A stretch of 64,000 nt of DNA from Streptomyces sp. NBC_00236 (GTDB lineage Bacteria > Actinomycetota > Actinomycetes > Streptomycetales > Streptomycetaceae): contig NZ_CP108100.1 in NCBI RefSeq assembly GCF_036195045.1, positions 2,108,001 through 2,172,000 on the forward strand, in the 5' to 3' direction. A program made the translations under genes and the position numbers. Every line of letters starts with the position of its first letter. Positions within the stretch are counted from its first letter, which is position 1. This document shows, piece by piece, positions 1-8,767 of this stretch. The notes beneath the pieces were generated by a model that did not search any database, had not been told where the DNA came from, and worked only from the letters and a program-made list of their open reading frames with translations.

Positions 1-192
1 CGGCGGACGGATCGGTGAAACCGTGCCGCAGCAGTCGGGTGAACGTGCTGCTCCTGCGCCCCGGCAACGTCGTCATTCCGCGCTCTCCTGCTCGCCGCCC
101 GATCACACCTTCCAGCCTTCCGAGCCTAGCCGGACCCTCATGTTCCCGTGGAGTGCCCGGCCCGTTTCATGGCCCCGCGTCCGGGGCGGGGG

Positions 193-617
193 GTTCCGTC
201 CTCAATCGCCGGACGGGCTTGATTTGTGCGGGTCCCCCGCCCCGGTGCGCCGCTACCCGGCACGTGGGGTCCGGTGCCCCTCCGGGGCGTCTCCTCAAAC
301 GACGAACGTTTCCAGTCCCACGCAGCGGACCCCGGTATCCGTTCGTCGTCCTGCGGGGACTCCCCTGCACGGCCCCGGACCGGCCGCCTTGCGTCTGCGG
401 CAGCAGTCCCACCGGCGTGCAGACGCAGGCGATGCCGGGTGGGGGCGTGCAGGGGAGTCCCCGCAGAAAATGGCGTACGACCCGGGTCGTTTACGTACCG
501 GGGTGCACACGCCATTTTTGAGGAGTCTCCCCGGAGGGACCCCACCCCACCCACCGCACAGAGGCGCACCCCGCGGCGGGGCCGCACACAAGCCTGTCCG
601 GCGCTTGAGGACGGAAC
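193..617. repeat. 425-bp nested imperfect inverted repeat
   Basis: The left edge (from 193) and the reverse complement of the right edge (ending 617) both read GTTCCGTCCTCAA-GCGCCGGAC-GGCTTG with few differences, and the two arms stay alignable inward to a centre near 405. Matching pairs include TCCGGGGCGTCTCCTCAAA (281-299) against 516-534, CTGCGGGGACTCCCCTGCAC (351-370) against 448-467, and the central TGCGTCTGC/GCAGACGCA (about 390 and 419). Each arm carries its own side hairpin: ACGACGAACG/CGTTCGTCGT in the left arm, AAAATGGCGT/ACGCCATTTTT in the right. As RNA or single-stranded DNA it would fold into a multi-branched structure. No coding sequence is convincing in 1-619; open frames crossing it read through both arms. 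Confidence 0.85.
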
Positions 618-619
618 CC

Positions 620-1414
620 TCAGCCAGGGAGCGGCCGCGTCCCGATGACCACGGTGGCGTACAGCTCGTCGGAGGTGACCACGCGCGGGACGAGCCCGCT
701 GTCGGCGACGGCCTCCTCGGCCCGTGCCGCCTGTCGTTCGCTGGTCTCGACGAGCAGGCTGCCGCCCGGGGCGAGCCACTGCGGCGCCTCGGCGGCCACG
801 CGTCTCATCACGTCGAGGCCGTCGCCGCCTCCGTCGAGGGCGACGAGCGGCTCGTGGACGCGCGCCTCGACGGGCAGCAGGGCAACATCCCCCGTCGGTA
901 CGTACGGCACGTTGGCCAGGAGTACGTCGACGCGCCCGCGCAGGGAGCCGGGCAGGGGGGTGAAGAGGTCGCCCTCGTAGACCCGGCCGAGGCTGCCGAC
1001 GTTGCGCCGGGCACAGCGGACGGCGGCGGGCTCGACGTCGGCGGCGTGCAGCTCGACCTCGTCCAGCGCGGCGGCGAGGGCTGCGCCGAGTGCGCCCGAT
1101 CCGCAGCAGAGGTCGACCACGACCGCCGGGCTCGGGGCCAGTTCCGCGGCCTGGCGGATCAGGAACTCGGTGCGGCGGCGCGGGACGAAGACACCGGGGT
1201 CCACGGCGATGCGCAGCCCGCTGAACTCGGCCCAGCCGAGGACGTGTTCCAGGGGGTGTCCGGCGACGCGCCGCTCCACCATGGCGGTGAGTTCGGCGGG
1301 ACGGGCCGCGGTGGCGGCGATCAGTTCGGCCTCGTCCTCGGCGAAGACGCAGCCGGCGGAGCGGAGGGTGGTGACGAGGGAGGAGAGGGCGAGCGGTGAC
1401 AGCGGGACCGGCAT
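620..1414 (-). CDS. PrmC/HemK-like protein-glutamine N5-methyltransferase paralogue
   Basis: A 264-residue SAM-dependent methyltransferase of the HemK/PrmC type, the family that N5-methylates glutamine in release factors. The SAM-binding glycine loop DLCCGSGALG lies at about 101-110, and the motif after strand 4 is NVPY at about 168-171. An N-terminal segment with VPRRRTEF resembles the PrmC substrate-positioning helix. The usual family motif is NPPY, so the Pro-to-Val change suggests a paralogue with another substrate rather than the housekeeping PrmC. The gene stands alone, divergent from the TetR gene at 1621. The fold and class are secure; the substrate is not. Confidence 0.85.
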   Translation of the reverse strand: MPVPLSPLALSSLVTTLRSAGCVFAEDEAELIAATAARPAELTAMVERRVAGHPLEHVLGWAEFSGLRIAVDPGVFVPRRRTEFLIRQAAELAPSPAVVVDLCCGSGALGAALAAALDEVELHAADVEPAAVRCARRNVGSLGRVYEGDLFTPLPGSLRGRVDVLLANVPYVPTGDVALLPVEARVHEPLVALDGGGDGLDVMRRVAAEAPQWLAPGGSLLVETSERQAARAEEAVADSGLVPRVVTSDELYATVVIGTRPLPG

Positions 1415-1620
1415 GGAGCGGAGAGCCTTTCGGGAAAACGCCGATGGGTGCTCCGCGGCCGGTTACGTCCGGTCGGCCACGCGATCATGTGGGGCGAGCA
1501 CCCAGCCTGATACAGCGGTAATGGGTCCCACCTCCTTCGGTACGTCCCCGTGCGGGGATGCGAAACACTACCTCAGCCCGGCCCCGGCCCGGTCCCGCCC
1601 GCCTGCTCCGGCCACGGATA

Positions 1621-2208
1621 ATGGCGGTCATGGAGCGCGCTGTGGGACTTCGGGAACGCAAGAAGGAAGCCACCCGCCAGGCCGTGCACGAAGCGGCCTT
1701 GCGACTGACCGTCGAACACGGCTTCGACCAGCTCACGGTGGAGGCCGTGGCGGACGCGGCCGGGATCTCCCGCAGAACGTTCTCCAACTACTTCGCCGGC
1801 AAGGAGGACGCCCTCCTGCACGGCGACGAGCAGCAGATCAGGGAGCTCGTCGGAGCCGTGCGCGGGCGCCCCGCCGAGGAGGATGCCTGGCCGGCGCTGC
1901 GGGCGGCCGTGACGCAGTTCGCCGAGCGCGTCGCACCGCCGGAACGCGAATGGGCCGTGCGCACCCGTCTGGCCATGAACCACCCGTCCCTGCTGGCCCG
2001 TCATCTCGCCAACCACGCCGCGCTGGAACACGACTTGGCCGAGGCCGTGGCTGCCCGCCGGCCCCCGGTCCGTCCGATGGTCCTCGCTGCGGCGTTCCTC
2101 TCGGCGCTGCGGATCGCGATGCGGATGTGGATCGAGGAGGACCTGGCCCGGGAGCCGATCGAGGTGATCGACGAGGTACTGGACGAGATGGGACGGAGTT
2201 TCGTCTGA
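1621..2208 (+). CDS. TetR/AcrR family transcriptional regulator
   Basis: About 195 residues. The N-terminal helix-turn-helix is typical of TetR (motif ISRRTFSNYFAGKEDAL at about 44-60), followed by an all-helical ligand/dimerisation domain. The region upstream of 1621 is still open but reads as unlikely low-complexity protein, so the ATG at 1621, or the one at 1630, is preferred; neither has a strong ribosome binding site. It diverges from the methyltransferase and converges with the flavin oxidoreductase, leaving only 15 bp before that gene's stop. The regulated target is unknown; local control of one of its two neighbours is plausible. Confidence 0.85.
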   Translation: MAVMERAVGLRERKKEATRQAVHEAALRLTVEHGFDQLTVEAVADAAGISRRTFSNYFAGKEDALLHGDEQQIRELVGAVRGRPAEEDAWPALRAAVTQFAERVAPPEREWAVRTRLAMNHPSLLARHLANHAALEHDLAEAVAARRPPVRPMVLAAAFLSALRIAMRMWIEEDLAREPIEVIDEVLDEMGRSFV

Positions 2209-2223
2209 CCCGCGTGGGCGGCG

Positions 2224-3426
2224 CTACTCGATCAAGGGGCAGTGGGTCCGGGTGTAGATGGTGGGCATGCAGCGGTTGCAGTGGATGCACTGCGAGCGGG
2301 TGGCGGCGTCGCGCCCGATGCGGTGCAGCAGGTCGGGCTCGCGCAGCAGGGCGCGGGCCATCGCGACGAACTCGAAGCCCTCCGCCATGGCACGGTCCAT
2401 GCCCTCCCGGTCGGTGACCCCACCGAGCAGGATGAGCGGCAGCCCGAGCGCGGCGCGGAACCGCTGCGCGGATTCGAGCAGGTACAGGGGCCGGTAGGGA
2501 TAGGTACGGAACACACCGCGCCCCACCGCCCGGATCGCGAGTCGCTGCGGAAGCGGGAAGTTGGCCGCGAACTCGGCGACGGGGGCGCCGCCGCGGAACA
2601 GGTACATCGGGTTCAACAGGGAGCTGCCCGCGGTCAGTTCGAGGGCGTCGACGCTGCCGTCCTCCTCCAGCCAGCGGGCGACCTGGAGGCTGTCGTCCAC
2701 GGTGAGTCCGCCGGGCGCCCCGTCCTTCATGTTCAGCTTGGCGGTGATGGCGAGCCGGTCGCCCAGCGCGTCGCGCACCGCCCGGGTGATGCCCAGCGCG
2801 ACGGAGGCGCGGGCGCGCAGGGAGCCGCCGAAGGCATCGGTGCGGCGGTTCAGCCGGGGGCTGAGGAAGGCGCTGGCCAGGTAGTTGTGGCCGAGATGGA
2901 TCTCCACGGCGTCGAATCCGGCCTCGGCCGCGAGGAGGGCCGCCTCCGCATGGGCCTTGATGACCCGGTCGATGTCCTCGGCGGTGGCCGCCCTGTTACG
3001 GCGCATGCTCAGCGCGTTGAACCCCGCCGTCGGGGCGAGGGAGGCCACCCCGTTGGACCGCCCGTCGGCCACCGGCCCGGCGTGGCCCAGCTGGGCGGAG
3101 ACGGCCGCGCCGGTACCGTGCACCGCCTCGGTCAGCCTGCGCAGCCCCGGCAGCGCCTCGGGCCGCATCCACAACTGCCGCCGCTCGGTTCGCCCCTCCG
3201 GCGCGACGGCACAGTAGGCCACGGTGGTCATGGCGACCCCGCCCTCGGCGGGGCGCAGGTGGTAGTCGATGAGCTCCTGGGTGACCAGCGCGTCGGGCGT
3301 GGCGCCCTCGAAGGTGGCGGCCTTGATGACCCGGTTGCGCAGCCGGAGCGGCCCGAGCCGTGCGGGCGCCAGTACGTCCGGGACGATGCGTTCTTGCCCG
3401 CCTGCTGAGCCCGGTCCGGTCGTCAT
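2224..3426 (-). CDS. NADH:flavin oxidoreductase (Old Yellow Enzyme family)
   Basis: About 400 residues with an FMN-binding TIM barrel. It shows the family opening (LGPLRLRNRVIKAATFEG), the substrate pair H-x-x-N (LGHNYLASAFLSP) and a phosphate-binding end near LGGVTDREG. The C-terminus carries a cysteine cluster (CIHCNRC, then a further Cys nine residues on), which resembles the 4Fe-4S motif of dienoyl-CoA reductase-like members but sits at the very end of a single-domain protein. It probably reduces activated C=C bonds with NAD(P)H. The ATG at 3426 (MTTGPGS) is preferred over upstream ATGs because homology begins just after it. Confidence 0.87.
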   Translation of the reverse strand: MTTGPGSAGGQERIVPDVLAPARLGPLRLRNRVIKAATFEGATPDALVTQELIDYHLRPAEGGVAMTTVAYCAVAPEGRTERRQLWMRPEALPGLRRLTEAVHGTGAAVSAQLGHAGPVADGRSNGVASLAPTAGFNALSMRRNRAATAEDIDRVIKAHAEAALLAAEAGFDAVEIHLGHNYLASAFLSPRLNRRTDAFGGSLRARASVALGITRAVRDALGDRLAITAKLNMKDGAPGGLTVDDSLQVARWLEEDGSVDALELTAGSSLLNPMYLFRGGAPVAEFAANFPLPQRLAIRAVGRGVFRTYPYRPLYLLESAQRFRAALGLPLILLGGVTDREGMDRAMAEGFEFVAMARALLREPDLLHRIGRDAATRSQCIHCNRCMPTIYTRTHCPLIE

Positions 3427-3624
3427 GGCGCGCAGCATGACAGAGATCTGACGCATAGTCAGTAGGCGTGCACGCGTCGGCGCCAAGGGCTCCGCGCAGG
3501 GCGGGGCAGGTCTCCGACGCCGCAGCCCGTGCGTGGGGACGAGCCCTTGTCAGGCGCCCGGTCGGCGCCCGGCGCGCCAGGACCGGTCCGGCCAAGTGCG
3601 CGGCAGGAGCGCGCCGCACCCGCG

Positions 3625-4569
3625 CTACCGCTGCCCGTCCCACCGCCGGGGGTTGTCCTCGAGTGCGGCACGGTCCCAGTCCCCGTGGATGGCCGCCGCC
3701 TCATAGGTGGTCTGCAGGAATCCGTTCAGCATCTGATCGGGGTCGGCGGCGGTGCGTACCGCCTCGTAGGGCAGAAGGTACTGCCCGTTCTCGGTGCTGT
3801 AGAACGCTTCGTCCGGAGTGACGGGGTGGTCGGCGAAGCCGTCCGGCTCCGGATACGCGTAGGCATAGAACGCTCCCTCCTCTCCCCCTCCCGGCCAGAA
3901 GCCGCAGCTGCTCAGCTCACGGGAGTAACCCTCGACCATGACCCAGTCACCACAATTGGGCGCACCACCGGGGTGCGGAGGAGCAGAGCGGCCGGAGAAG
4001 CGGGTGCAGGCGAGGTCCATGGCGCCCCAGAAGAAGTGGACGGGGCTGACCTTGCCGACGAAGTGGGAGCGGAAATCTGTCATGACACGTTCGGCCTGCA
4101 CGAGCTGGCGCCAGAACAGGTGGGCCGCTCGGGGGTCGTAGGCGGCGTGGTGGTCGTCCTCCGCGAAGGGGATCGCGGGCTCCACCTCGTTGGGGCGAGC
4201 CTGGATCCGCGCCGGGACACCGAGGGAATGAAGTGCCCGCATCGTTTCCTCGTAGAAGCGTGACACGGGCTTGGCCTCAAGGTCTACGCACCGTGTCCCT
4301 CCGTCACTCGTGCGGATGTTCAGGCGGTGTTCGAAGAAGTCGAATTCGATGTCGAAGATGCCGGTTCCGTACGGGACAGCGGACGTGCTCAGACCCCGTG
4401 GGGTGACGTAGAGGGTGACCTGCCACCAGTGGTTGACCAATGGTGCGTGAGCGAGCCGCACCTTGCCGATGATCTGCATCCACATGTGCAGCGTGTCACG
4501 CGTGTCGGTCCAGTCGGCCACCCGGAGCGTCGGCCACGCGTTCCCGGCGTGCGGTTTCTGCTGGTTCAC
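3625..4569 (-). CDS. DUF5996 family protein
   Basis: About 314 residues. I recognise the DUF5996 family from the opening (TLHMWMQIIGKVRLAH, then NHWWQVTLYVTPRGL) and from the conserved aromatic and acidic positions (FDIEFDFFEHRL; HFFWGAMDLACTRFSGR). The function is unknown. There is no signal peptide or membrane segment. A GTG at 4569 preceded by AAGGAG fixes the start; the open frame upstream to 4656 would overlap the next gene. It lies 38 bp downstream of the flavodoxin-fold gene on the same strand, so the two are probably co-transcribed and may share a redox function; that is inference. Confidence 0.82.
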   Translation of the reverse strand: MNQQKPHAGNAWPTLRVADWTDTRDTLHMWMQIIGKVRLAHAPLVNHWWQVTLYVTPRGLSTSAVPYGTGIFDIEFDFFEHRLNIRTSDGGTRCVDLEAKPVSRFYEETMRALHSLGVPARIQARPNEVEPAIPFAEDDHHAAYDPRAAHLFWRQLVQAERVMTDFRSHFVGKVSPVHFFWGAMDLACTRFSGRSAPPHPGGAPNCGDWVMVEGYSRELSSCGFWPGGGEEGAFYAYAYPEPDGFADHPVTPDEAFYSTENGQYLLPYEAVRTAADPDQMLNGFLQTTYEAAAIHGDWDRAALEDNPRRWDGQR

Positions 4570-4607
4570 GGCGTGACTCCTTGTGGTCCGGATCCGAGCG
4601 GGGCCGC

Positions 4608-5387
4608 TCAGCGGTGCTCGGGGTTCGGGAAGTCCGGGCGACACCCGGCGTCCCACCTGCTGCGCTGGTTCCCGTACGTGGGCATGCCGCCGGCTCGCCT
4701 GAGCATCGTCGCGAGGTGCATGAGGTTGTACGTCATGAACGCTGTGTTTCGGTTGGTGAAGTCGTTCTCCGGGCCACCCGAACCGGCGTCCAGGTAAGAG
4801 GGTCCGGGTCCCGCCTCACCGATCCACCCTGCGTCAGCCTGCGGCGGAATGGCGTATCCGAGATGCTGGAGGCTGTAGAGGACATTCATGGCGCAGTGTT
4901 TGACGCCGTCCTCGTTGCCGGTGATCAGGCAGCCGCCGGCACGGCCGTAGAAAGCGTACTGCCCAGCATCGTTGAGGAGACTCGAGCAGCCGTAGAGGCG
5001 CTCGATGACGCGTTTCATGACGGAGCTGTTGTCGCCCAGCCAGATCGGACCGCAGAGAACCAGGATGTGCGCGTCCATGATTCTCTCGAAGAGAGCGGGC
5101 CAGGCGTCGGTCTGCCAGCCGTGCTCGGTCATGTCGGGCCACACTCCTGTGGCAATGTCATGATCGGCCGCACGCACTGTCTCCACCTGCACACCGTGCC
5201 GCCGCATGATGCCAGAGCTCAGATCGATGAGGCCGTCGGTATTGCTGATCTCTGGCGAGCGCTTGAGCGTGGTATTGATGTACACCGCACGCAGGCCGTC
5301 GAACTGCGGCGTCGGCCCTTCAGGCGGCAATGCTGCGGGCTGCTCCCCTGAGAGTGCAGGCGTACCGGTTGTCCGTTCTGCCTTCAC
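4608..5387 (-). CDS. Flavodoxin-fold NAD(P)H-dependent FMN reductase
   Basis: About 259 residues. After an N-terminal linker comes a flavodoxin-like core: LRAVYINTTLKRSPE as the first strand and phosphate loop, then ILVLCGPIWLGDNSSVMKR, the loop by which NADPH-dependent FMN reductases contact the flavin, and RAGGCLITGNEDG. It should bind FMN and move electrons from NAD(P)H to a small substrate. The GTG at 5387 has a GGGAGG just upstream; an ATG at 5471 would add a tail unlike the family. It is the first gene of an apparent two-gene unit with the DUF5996 gene. Confidence 0.8.
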   Translation of the reverse strand: MKAERTTGTPALSGEQPAALPPEGPTPQFDGLRAVYINTTLKRSPEISNTDGLIDLSSGIMRRHGVQVETVRAADHDIATGVWPDMTEHGWQTDAWPALFERIMDAHILVLCGPIWLGDNSSVMKRVIERLYGCSSLLNDAGQYAFYGRAGGCLITGNEDGVKHCAMNVLYSLQHLGYAIPPQADAGWIGEAGPGPSYLDAGSGGPENDFTNRNTAFMTYNLMHLATMLRRAGGMPTYGNQRSRWDAGCRPDFPNPEHR

Positions 5388-5461
5388 CAGCCCTCCCGAG
5401 GGCTCGCCGGTCTGCTCGGGTGGCGTCGACGCCACCTCCAGCAGGGTCACCCAGGGCCTGA

Positions 5462-6202
5462 GCTCCGGCAACCCGGCGATCCCTCACCATCCTCAGCCTG
5501 GACTGGACGACCGCACCCTGCTTCCACACCATCCTGTGGATCGTTCTCGTCCCCGGCCTGGCGGCGCTCCTGTGCACTCTCCGCGTCACCACCGCCTACG
5601 CTCTGCTGACCCTGGCGGTGTACCTCGCCGACGAGGCGCCCTACGACAACGGTTACAGCACCGGTTGGCCCGGACTGATCCTCGTCGCCGTCAGCGGGAT
5701 CGGCGCCGTCGTCGTCTGTGCCGGGCGCGTTCGGGCGCAGCAGCGCGCCGCTCATATCCGGCGCGTCGCCCGTACCACTCGACACACCGTGCTTCGGCCT
5801 CTGCCCTCCCACTGGGCGGGACTGGACCAGGCGGCCTCGTACACCGCAGCGGACGTCGCCGCCCGTGTCGGCGGCGACTTCTACGACATCCAGCCTTCCC
5901 CTCACGGGACACGCCTCGTCCTGGGTGACGTACAGGGCAAGGGTCTCGGCGCCGTATCCACCGCTTCCGTCCTGGCCGGAAGCTTCCGCGAAGCCGCCTC
6001 CGACGGCGTCACCGAAGCCCGCGACAGCAGCGGCGCCTTCTTCCCGCTTCTCGAACACCTCGACACAGCACTGCGGACCGACCCCGAGCTCGCCGAGCCG
6101 CGCCATCTCGTCCACGACATCAGAAACGCGGCCTCACGACACACAGCGCGCGGCCTCACGGACGACACCGCCATCCTCGCCGTCCGCCGCACCCACCACT
6201 GA
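5462..6202 (+). pseudogene. Decayed PP2C/SpoIIE-type phosphatase, 5' truncated and internally deleted
   Basis: The frame is open from 5462 and begins mid-protein in a membrane segment (LTILSLDWTT, then HTILWIVLVPGLAALL) with no ATG, GTG or TTG before the GTG at 5618. It continues through another membrane segment and the start of a SpoIIE-like phosphatase domain (ARVGGDFYDI, LGDVQGKGLGA). At about 6000 it jumps from the early catalytic region (GSFREAAS) straight into the far C-terminal motif DGVTEARDSSG, omitting the roughly 100 residues that normally lie between. The end (LTDDTAILAVRR) is family-typical. The missing middle contains catalytic metal ligands, so the product should be inactive. 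Confidence 0.78.
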
Positions 6203-6370
6203 CCCCGGGCCCGGAACCCGCCCCACCCACCGGCGTTGGCAGGTAGAGGGCAGTCCCCGGTCGTGACACGATCCCCGGAGCAACCGGGCCGGGCGTCACC
6301 ATCCTGGTTCACCGGGTTGGCGTGCACCATCCCCCGGACGAGCCCGCGGTCGTACCCGGCCAAATGAACT

Positions 6371-6408
6371 CCCTGCCCACAGCCGCACAACGACGGCTGT
6401 GGGCAGGG
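6371..6408 (-). terminator. Hairpin terminator downstream of glnA2
   Basis: Perfect 15-bp stem, CCCTGCCCACAGCCG (6371-6385) and its complement (6394-6408), with an 8-nt loop. It lies 77 bp beyond the glnA2 stop. On the minus strand it is followed by a T-rich stretch (TTCATTTGG). The rest of 6203-6484 shows no gene. Confidence 0.75.
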
Positions 6409-6484
6409 TCATGTCCGCACGAGGTCGCCTCGGTTGAACCGGGCAGCCCGCCGCAGTGTTTTCCCGGCGCGCCTGACCTGCGCC

Positions 6485-7846
6485 CTACAGCACCGGCAGC
6501 AGCGCCTTCAGCTCGAAGGCGGTGACCTCGCTGCGGTACTCCTCCCACTCCTGCTTCTTGTTGCGCAGGAAGAAGTCGAAGACGTGCTCGCCGAGCGTCT
6601 CGGCGACCAGTTCGCTCTTCTCCATCAGCGCGATCGCCTCGCCCAGGTTCTGCGGCAGCGGCTCGATGCCCATCGCGCGGCGCTCCGCGTCGGACAGGGC
6701 CCAGACGTCGTCGTCGGCGCCGGCCGGGAGCTCGTAGCCCTCCTCGATGCCCTTGAGGCCCGCGGCCAGGAGCACCGCGTACGTCAGGTAGGGGTTGGCG
6801 CCGGAGTCGATGGAGCGGACCTCTACGCGGGCCGAGCCGGTCTTGCCGGGCTTGTACATCGGGACGCGGATCAGCGCGGAGCGGTTGTTGTGGCCCCAGC
6901 AGATGTACGAGGGGGCCTCGCCGCCGGCGCCCGCGGCGCGGGAGGAGCCGCCCCAGATGCGCTTGTAGGAGTTGACCCACTGGTTGGTGACGGCGGAGAT
7001 CTCCGCGGCGTGCTTGAGCAGGCCCGCGATGAAGGAGCGGCCGACCTTGGAGAGCTGGTACTCGGCGCCGGACTCGTAGAACGCGTTGCGGTCGCCCTCG
7101 AAGAGGGAGAGGTGGGTGTGCATGCCCGAGCCGGGGTACTCCGAGAACGGCTTCGGCATGAAGGTGGCCTGCACGCCCTGCTCCAGCGCGACCTGCTTCA
7201 TGACCAGGCGGAAGGTCATGATGTTGTCGGCGGTGGAGAGCGCGTCCGCGTACCGCAGGTCGATCTCCTGCTGGCCGGGGGCGCCCTCGTGGTGGCTGAA
7301 CTCGACCGAGATACCCATGGATTCGAGCATGGTGATCGCCTGGCGGCGGAAGTCCATGCCGACGTTCTGCGGGGTGTGGTCGAAGTAGCCGGAGCTGTCC
7401 GCGGGGGTGGGGCGGGTGCCGTCGACCGGCTTGTTCTTCAGCAGGAAGAACTCGATCTCCGGGTGGGTGTAGAAGGTGAATCCCAGGTCGGAGGTCTTGG
7501 CCAGGATGCGCTTGAGCACGTAGCGCGGGTCGGCGAAGGACGGCGAGCCGTCGGGCATCAGGATGTCGCAGAACATCCGGGCCGTGCCGGGTGCCTCCGC
7601 GCGCCAGGGCAGGATCTGGAACGTGCCCGGGTCCGGCTTGGCGATCATGTCCGACTCGTACACCCGGGCGAAGCCCTCGATGGCGGAGCCGTCGAAGCCG
7701 ATTCCCTCGTCAAACGCCTGTTCCAGCTCGGCGGGGGCCACGGCCACGGACTTGAGGTAACCGAGCACGTCGGTGAACCACAGCCGTACGAACCGGATGT
7801 CGCGCTCCTCAAGCGTCCTGAGGACGAATTCCTGCTGCTTGTCCAT
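6485..7846 (-). CDS. glnA2: Glutamine synthetase-like enzyme GlnA2
   Basis: A 453-residue class I glutamine synthetase-fold enzyme, close to S. coelicolor GlnA2 in length and in its opening (MDKQQEFVLRTLEERDIRF). Catalytic motifs are present: HHEGAPGQQEIDLRY (metal and glutamate site), GSGMHTHLSL (ATP site) and NSYKRI. The tyrosine adenylylation loop of classical GlnA (NLYDLP) is not visible. Published work on S. coelicolor reports GlnA2 as a gamma-glutamylpolyamine synthetase that starts polyamine use, so the natural substrate is probably polyamine plus glutamate rather than ammonium. The ATG at 7846 has AAGGA upstream. The gene diverges from the DUF3105 gene. Confidence 0.95.
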   Translation of the reverse strand: MDKQQEFVLRTLEERDIRFVRLWFTDVLGYLKSVAVAPAELEQAFDEGIGFDGSAIEGFARVYESDMIAKPDPGTFQILPWRAEAPGTARMFCDILMPDGSPSFADPRYVLKRILAKTSDLGFTFYTHPEIEFFLLKNKPVDGTRPTPADSSGYFDHTPQNVGMDFRRQAITMLESMGISVEFSHHEGAPGQQEIDLRYADALSTADNIMTFRLVMKQVALEQGVQATFMPKPFSEYPGSGMHTHLSLFEGDRNAFYESGAEYQLSKVGRSFIAGLLKHAAEISAVTNQWVNSYKRIWGGSSRAAGAGGEAPSYICWGHNNRSALIRVPMYKPGKTGSARVEVRSIDSGANPYLTYAVLLAAGLKGIEEGYELPAGADDDVWALSDAERRAMGIEPLPQNLGEAIALMEKSELVAETLGEHVFDFFLRNKKQEWEEYRSEVTAFELKALLPVL

Positions 7847-8089
7847 AGCCACATCCTTGCAGTTCAGACGGTCCGTGCACCACCGCCCGGGGTAAGGGGG
7901 AAAGTCCAGTATCACGACCCCGGATTTCACCCAGATTACGCACCCGACGTGAGATGGAGCACTCGGCCACCCACTACGATCGTCGGCCATGGTGCGCAAG
8001 GGGTGCGGCGGCCTCGCAACCGCCCCGCGCGCACCGGTTTCCCGACCCGTTCCGTCATCTCATCGCCCCTTCGCAGAAGGACCCACGAC

Positions 8090-8767
8090 ATGAGCTTCGA
8101 CCGCAGGACCCGCATAGAGCAGATGCGCAAGGCCGACCGTGCGCGTGACCGCCGCACCCGTGTGCTGGTCATAAGCCTCAGCGCCGTCGTCGTCGCAGGT
8201 CTCGTCAGCTTCGGCGCCTACACACTCATCGACCGGTCCGAGGCCTCGGCCGACCAGAAGGCCGCCGACGCCAAGAACGCCGAGCAGTCCGAGGCGGAGA
8301 AGAAGGAACTGGCCGACGGACCGATCCAGGGCGAGAAGTCGTGGGACGCGAAGAAGCTGACCCGCAACCACGTCACCGAGACCGTCTCGTACCCGATGAA
8401 GCCGCCGGTCGGCGGTGACCACAGCCCCGTCTGGATGAACTGCGACGGCGACGTATACAAAAAGGCGATTCCTGACATGAACGCCGTGCACGCGCTGGAG
8501 CACGGGTCGGTGTGGGTGACGTACACGGACAAGGCCTCGGCCTCGGACGTGGACAAGCTGGCTGACCGGGTCGCGAAGACGCCGTACTCACTGATGAGCC
8601 CGTACAAGGACCAGGCCGGCAGCATCATGCTGAGCGCCTGGGGCAAGCAGGTCACGGTGGACAGCGCCGATGACCGCAGGGTGGCGCAGTTCTTCGCCAA
8701 GTACGTGCAGGGCCCGCAGACGCCCGAGCCGGGCGCCGCGTGCACCGGCGGGCGGGCGGCTCCGTGA
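8090..8767 (+). CDS. DUF3105 membrane-anchored protein
   Basis: 225 residues: a short cytoplasmic Arg-rich N-terminus (about 1-24), one membrane helix (VLVISLSAVVVAGLVSFGAY, about 25-44), a charged linker, then an extracytoplasmic DUF3105 domain with the signatures PVGGDHSPVWMNCDG and HALEHGSVWVTY. The conserved His, Cys and acidic residues look metal-binding, but the function is unknown. The ATG at 8090 has AGAAGGA upstream. The stop overlaps the GTG of the DUF305 gene, so the two are translationally coupled, a pairing seen widely in actinobacteria. Confidence 0.88.
   Translation: MSFDRRTRIEQMRKADRARDRRTRVLVISLSAVVVAGLVSFGAYTLIDRSEASADQKAADAKNAEQSEAEKKELADGPIQGEKSWDAKKLTRNHVTETVSYPMKPPVGGDHSPVWMNCDGDVYKKAIPDMNAVHALEHGSVWVTYTDKASASDVDKLADRVAKTPYSLMSPYKDQAGSIMLSAWGKQVTVDSADDRRVAQFFAKYVQGPQTPEPGAACTGGRAAP

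Noticed and set aside
193..617. Insertion sequence or riboswitch
   Set aside because: No transposase reading frame, and no recognisable aptamer core; the structure is best described as a palindromic repeat.
23..1399. 458-residue plus-strand open frame at the left edge
   Set aside because: It runs through both arms of the palindrome and antisense to the methyltransferase; composition is that of a shadow frame.
6434..8089. Long plus-strand frame before the DUF3105 start
   Set aside because: Entirely antisense to glnA2. Only the part from ATG 8090, with a ribosome binding site, is protein-like.
7847..8089. GlnR binding site before glnA2
   Set aside because: I looked for gTnAC-n6-GaAAC half-sites in the divergent region and could not identify a convincing pair by eye.
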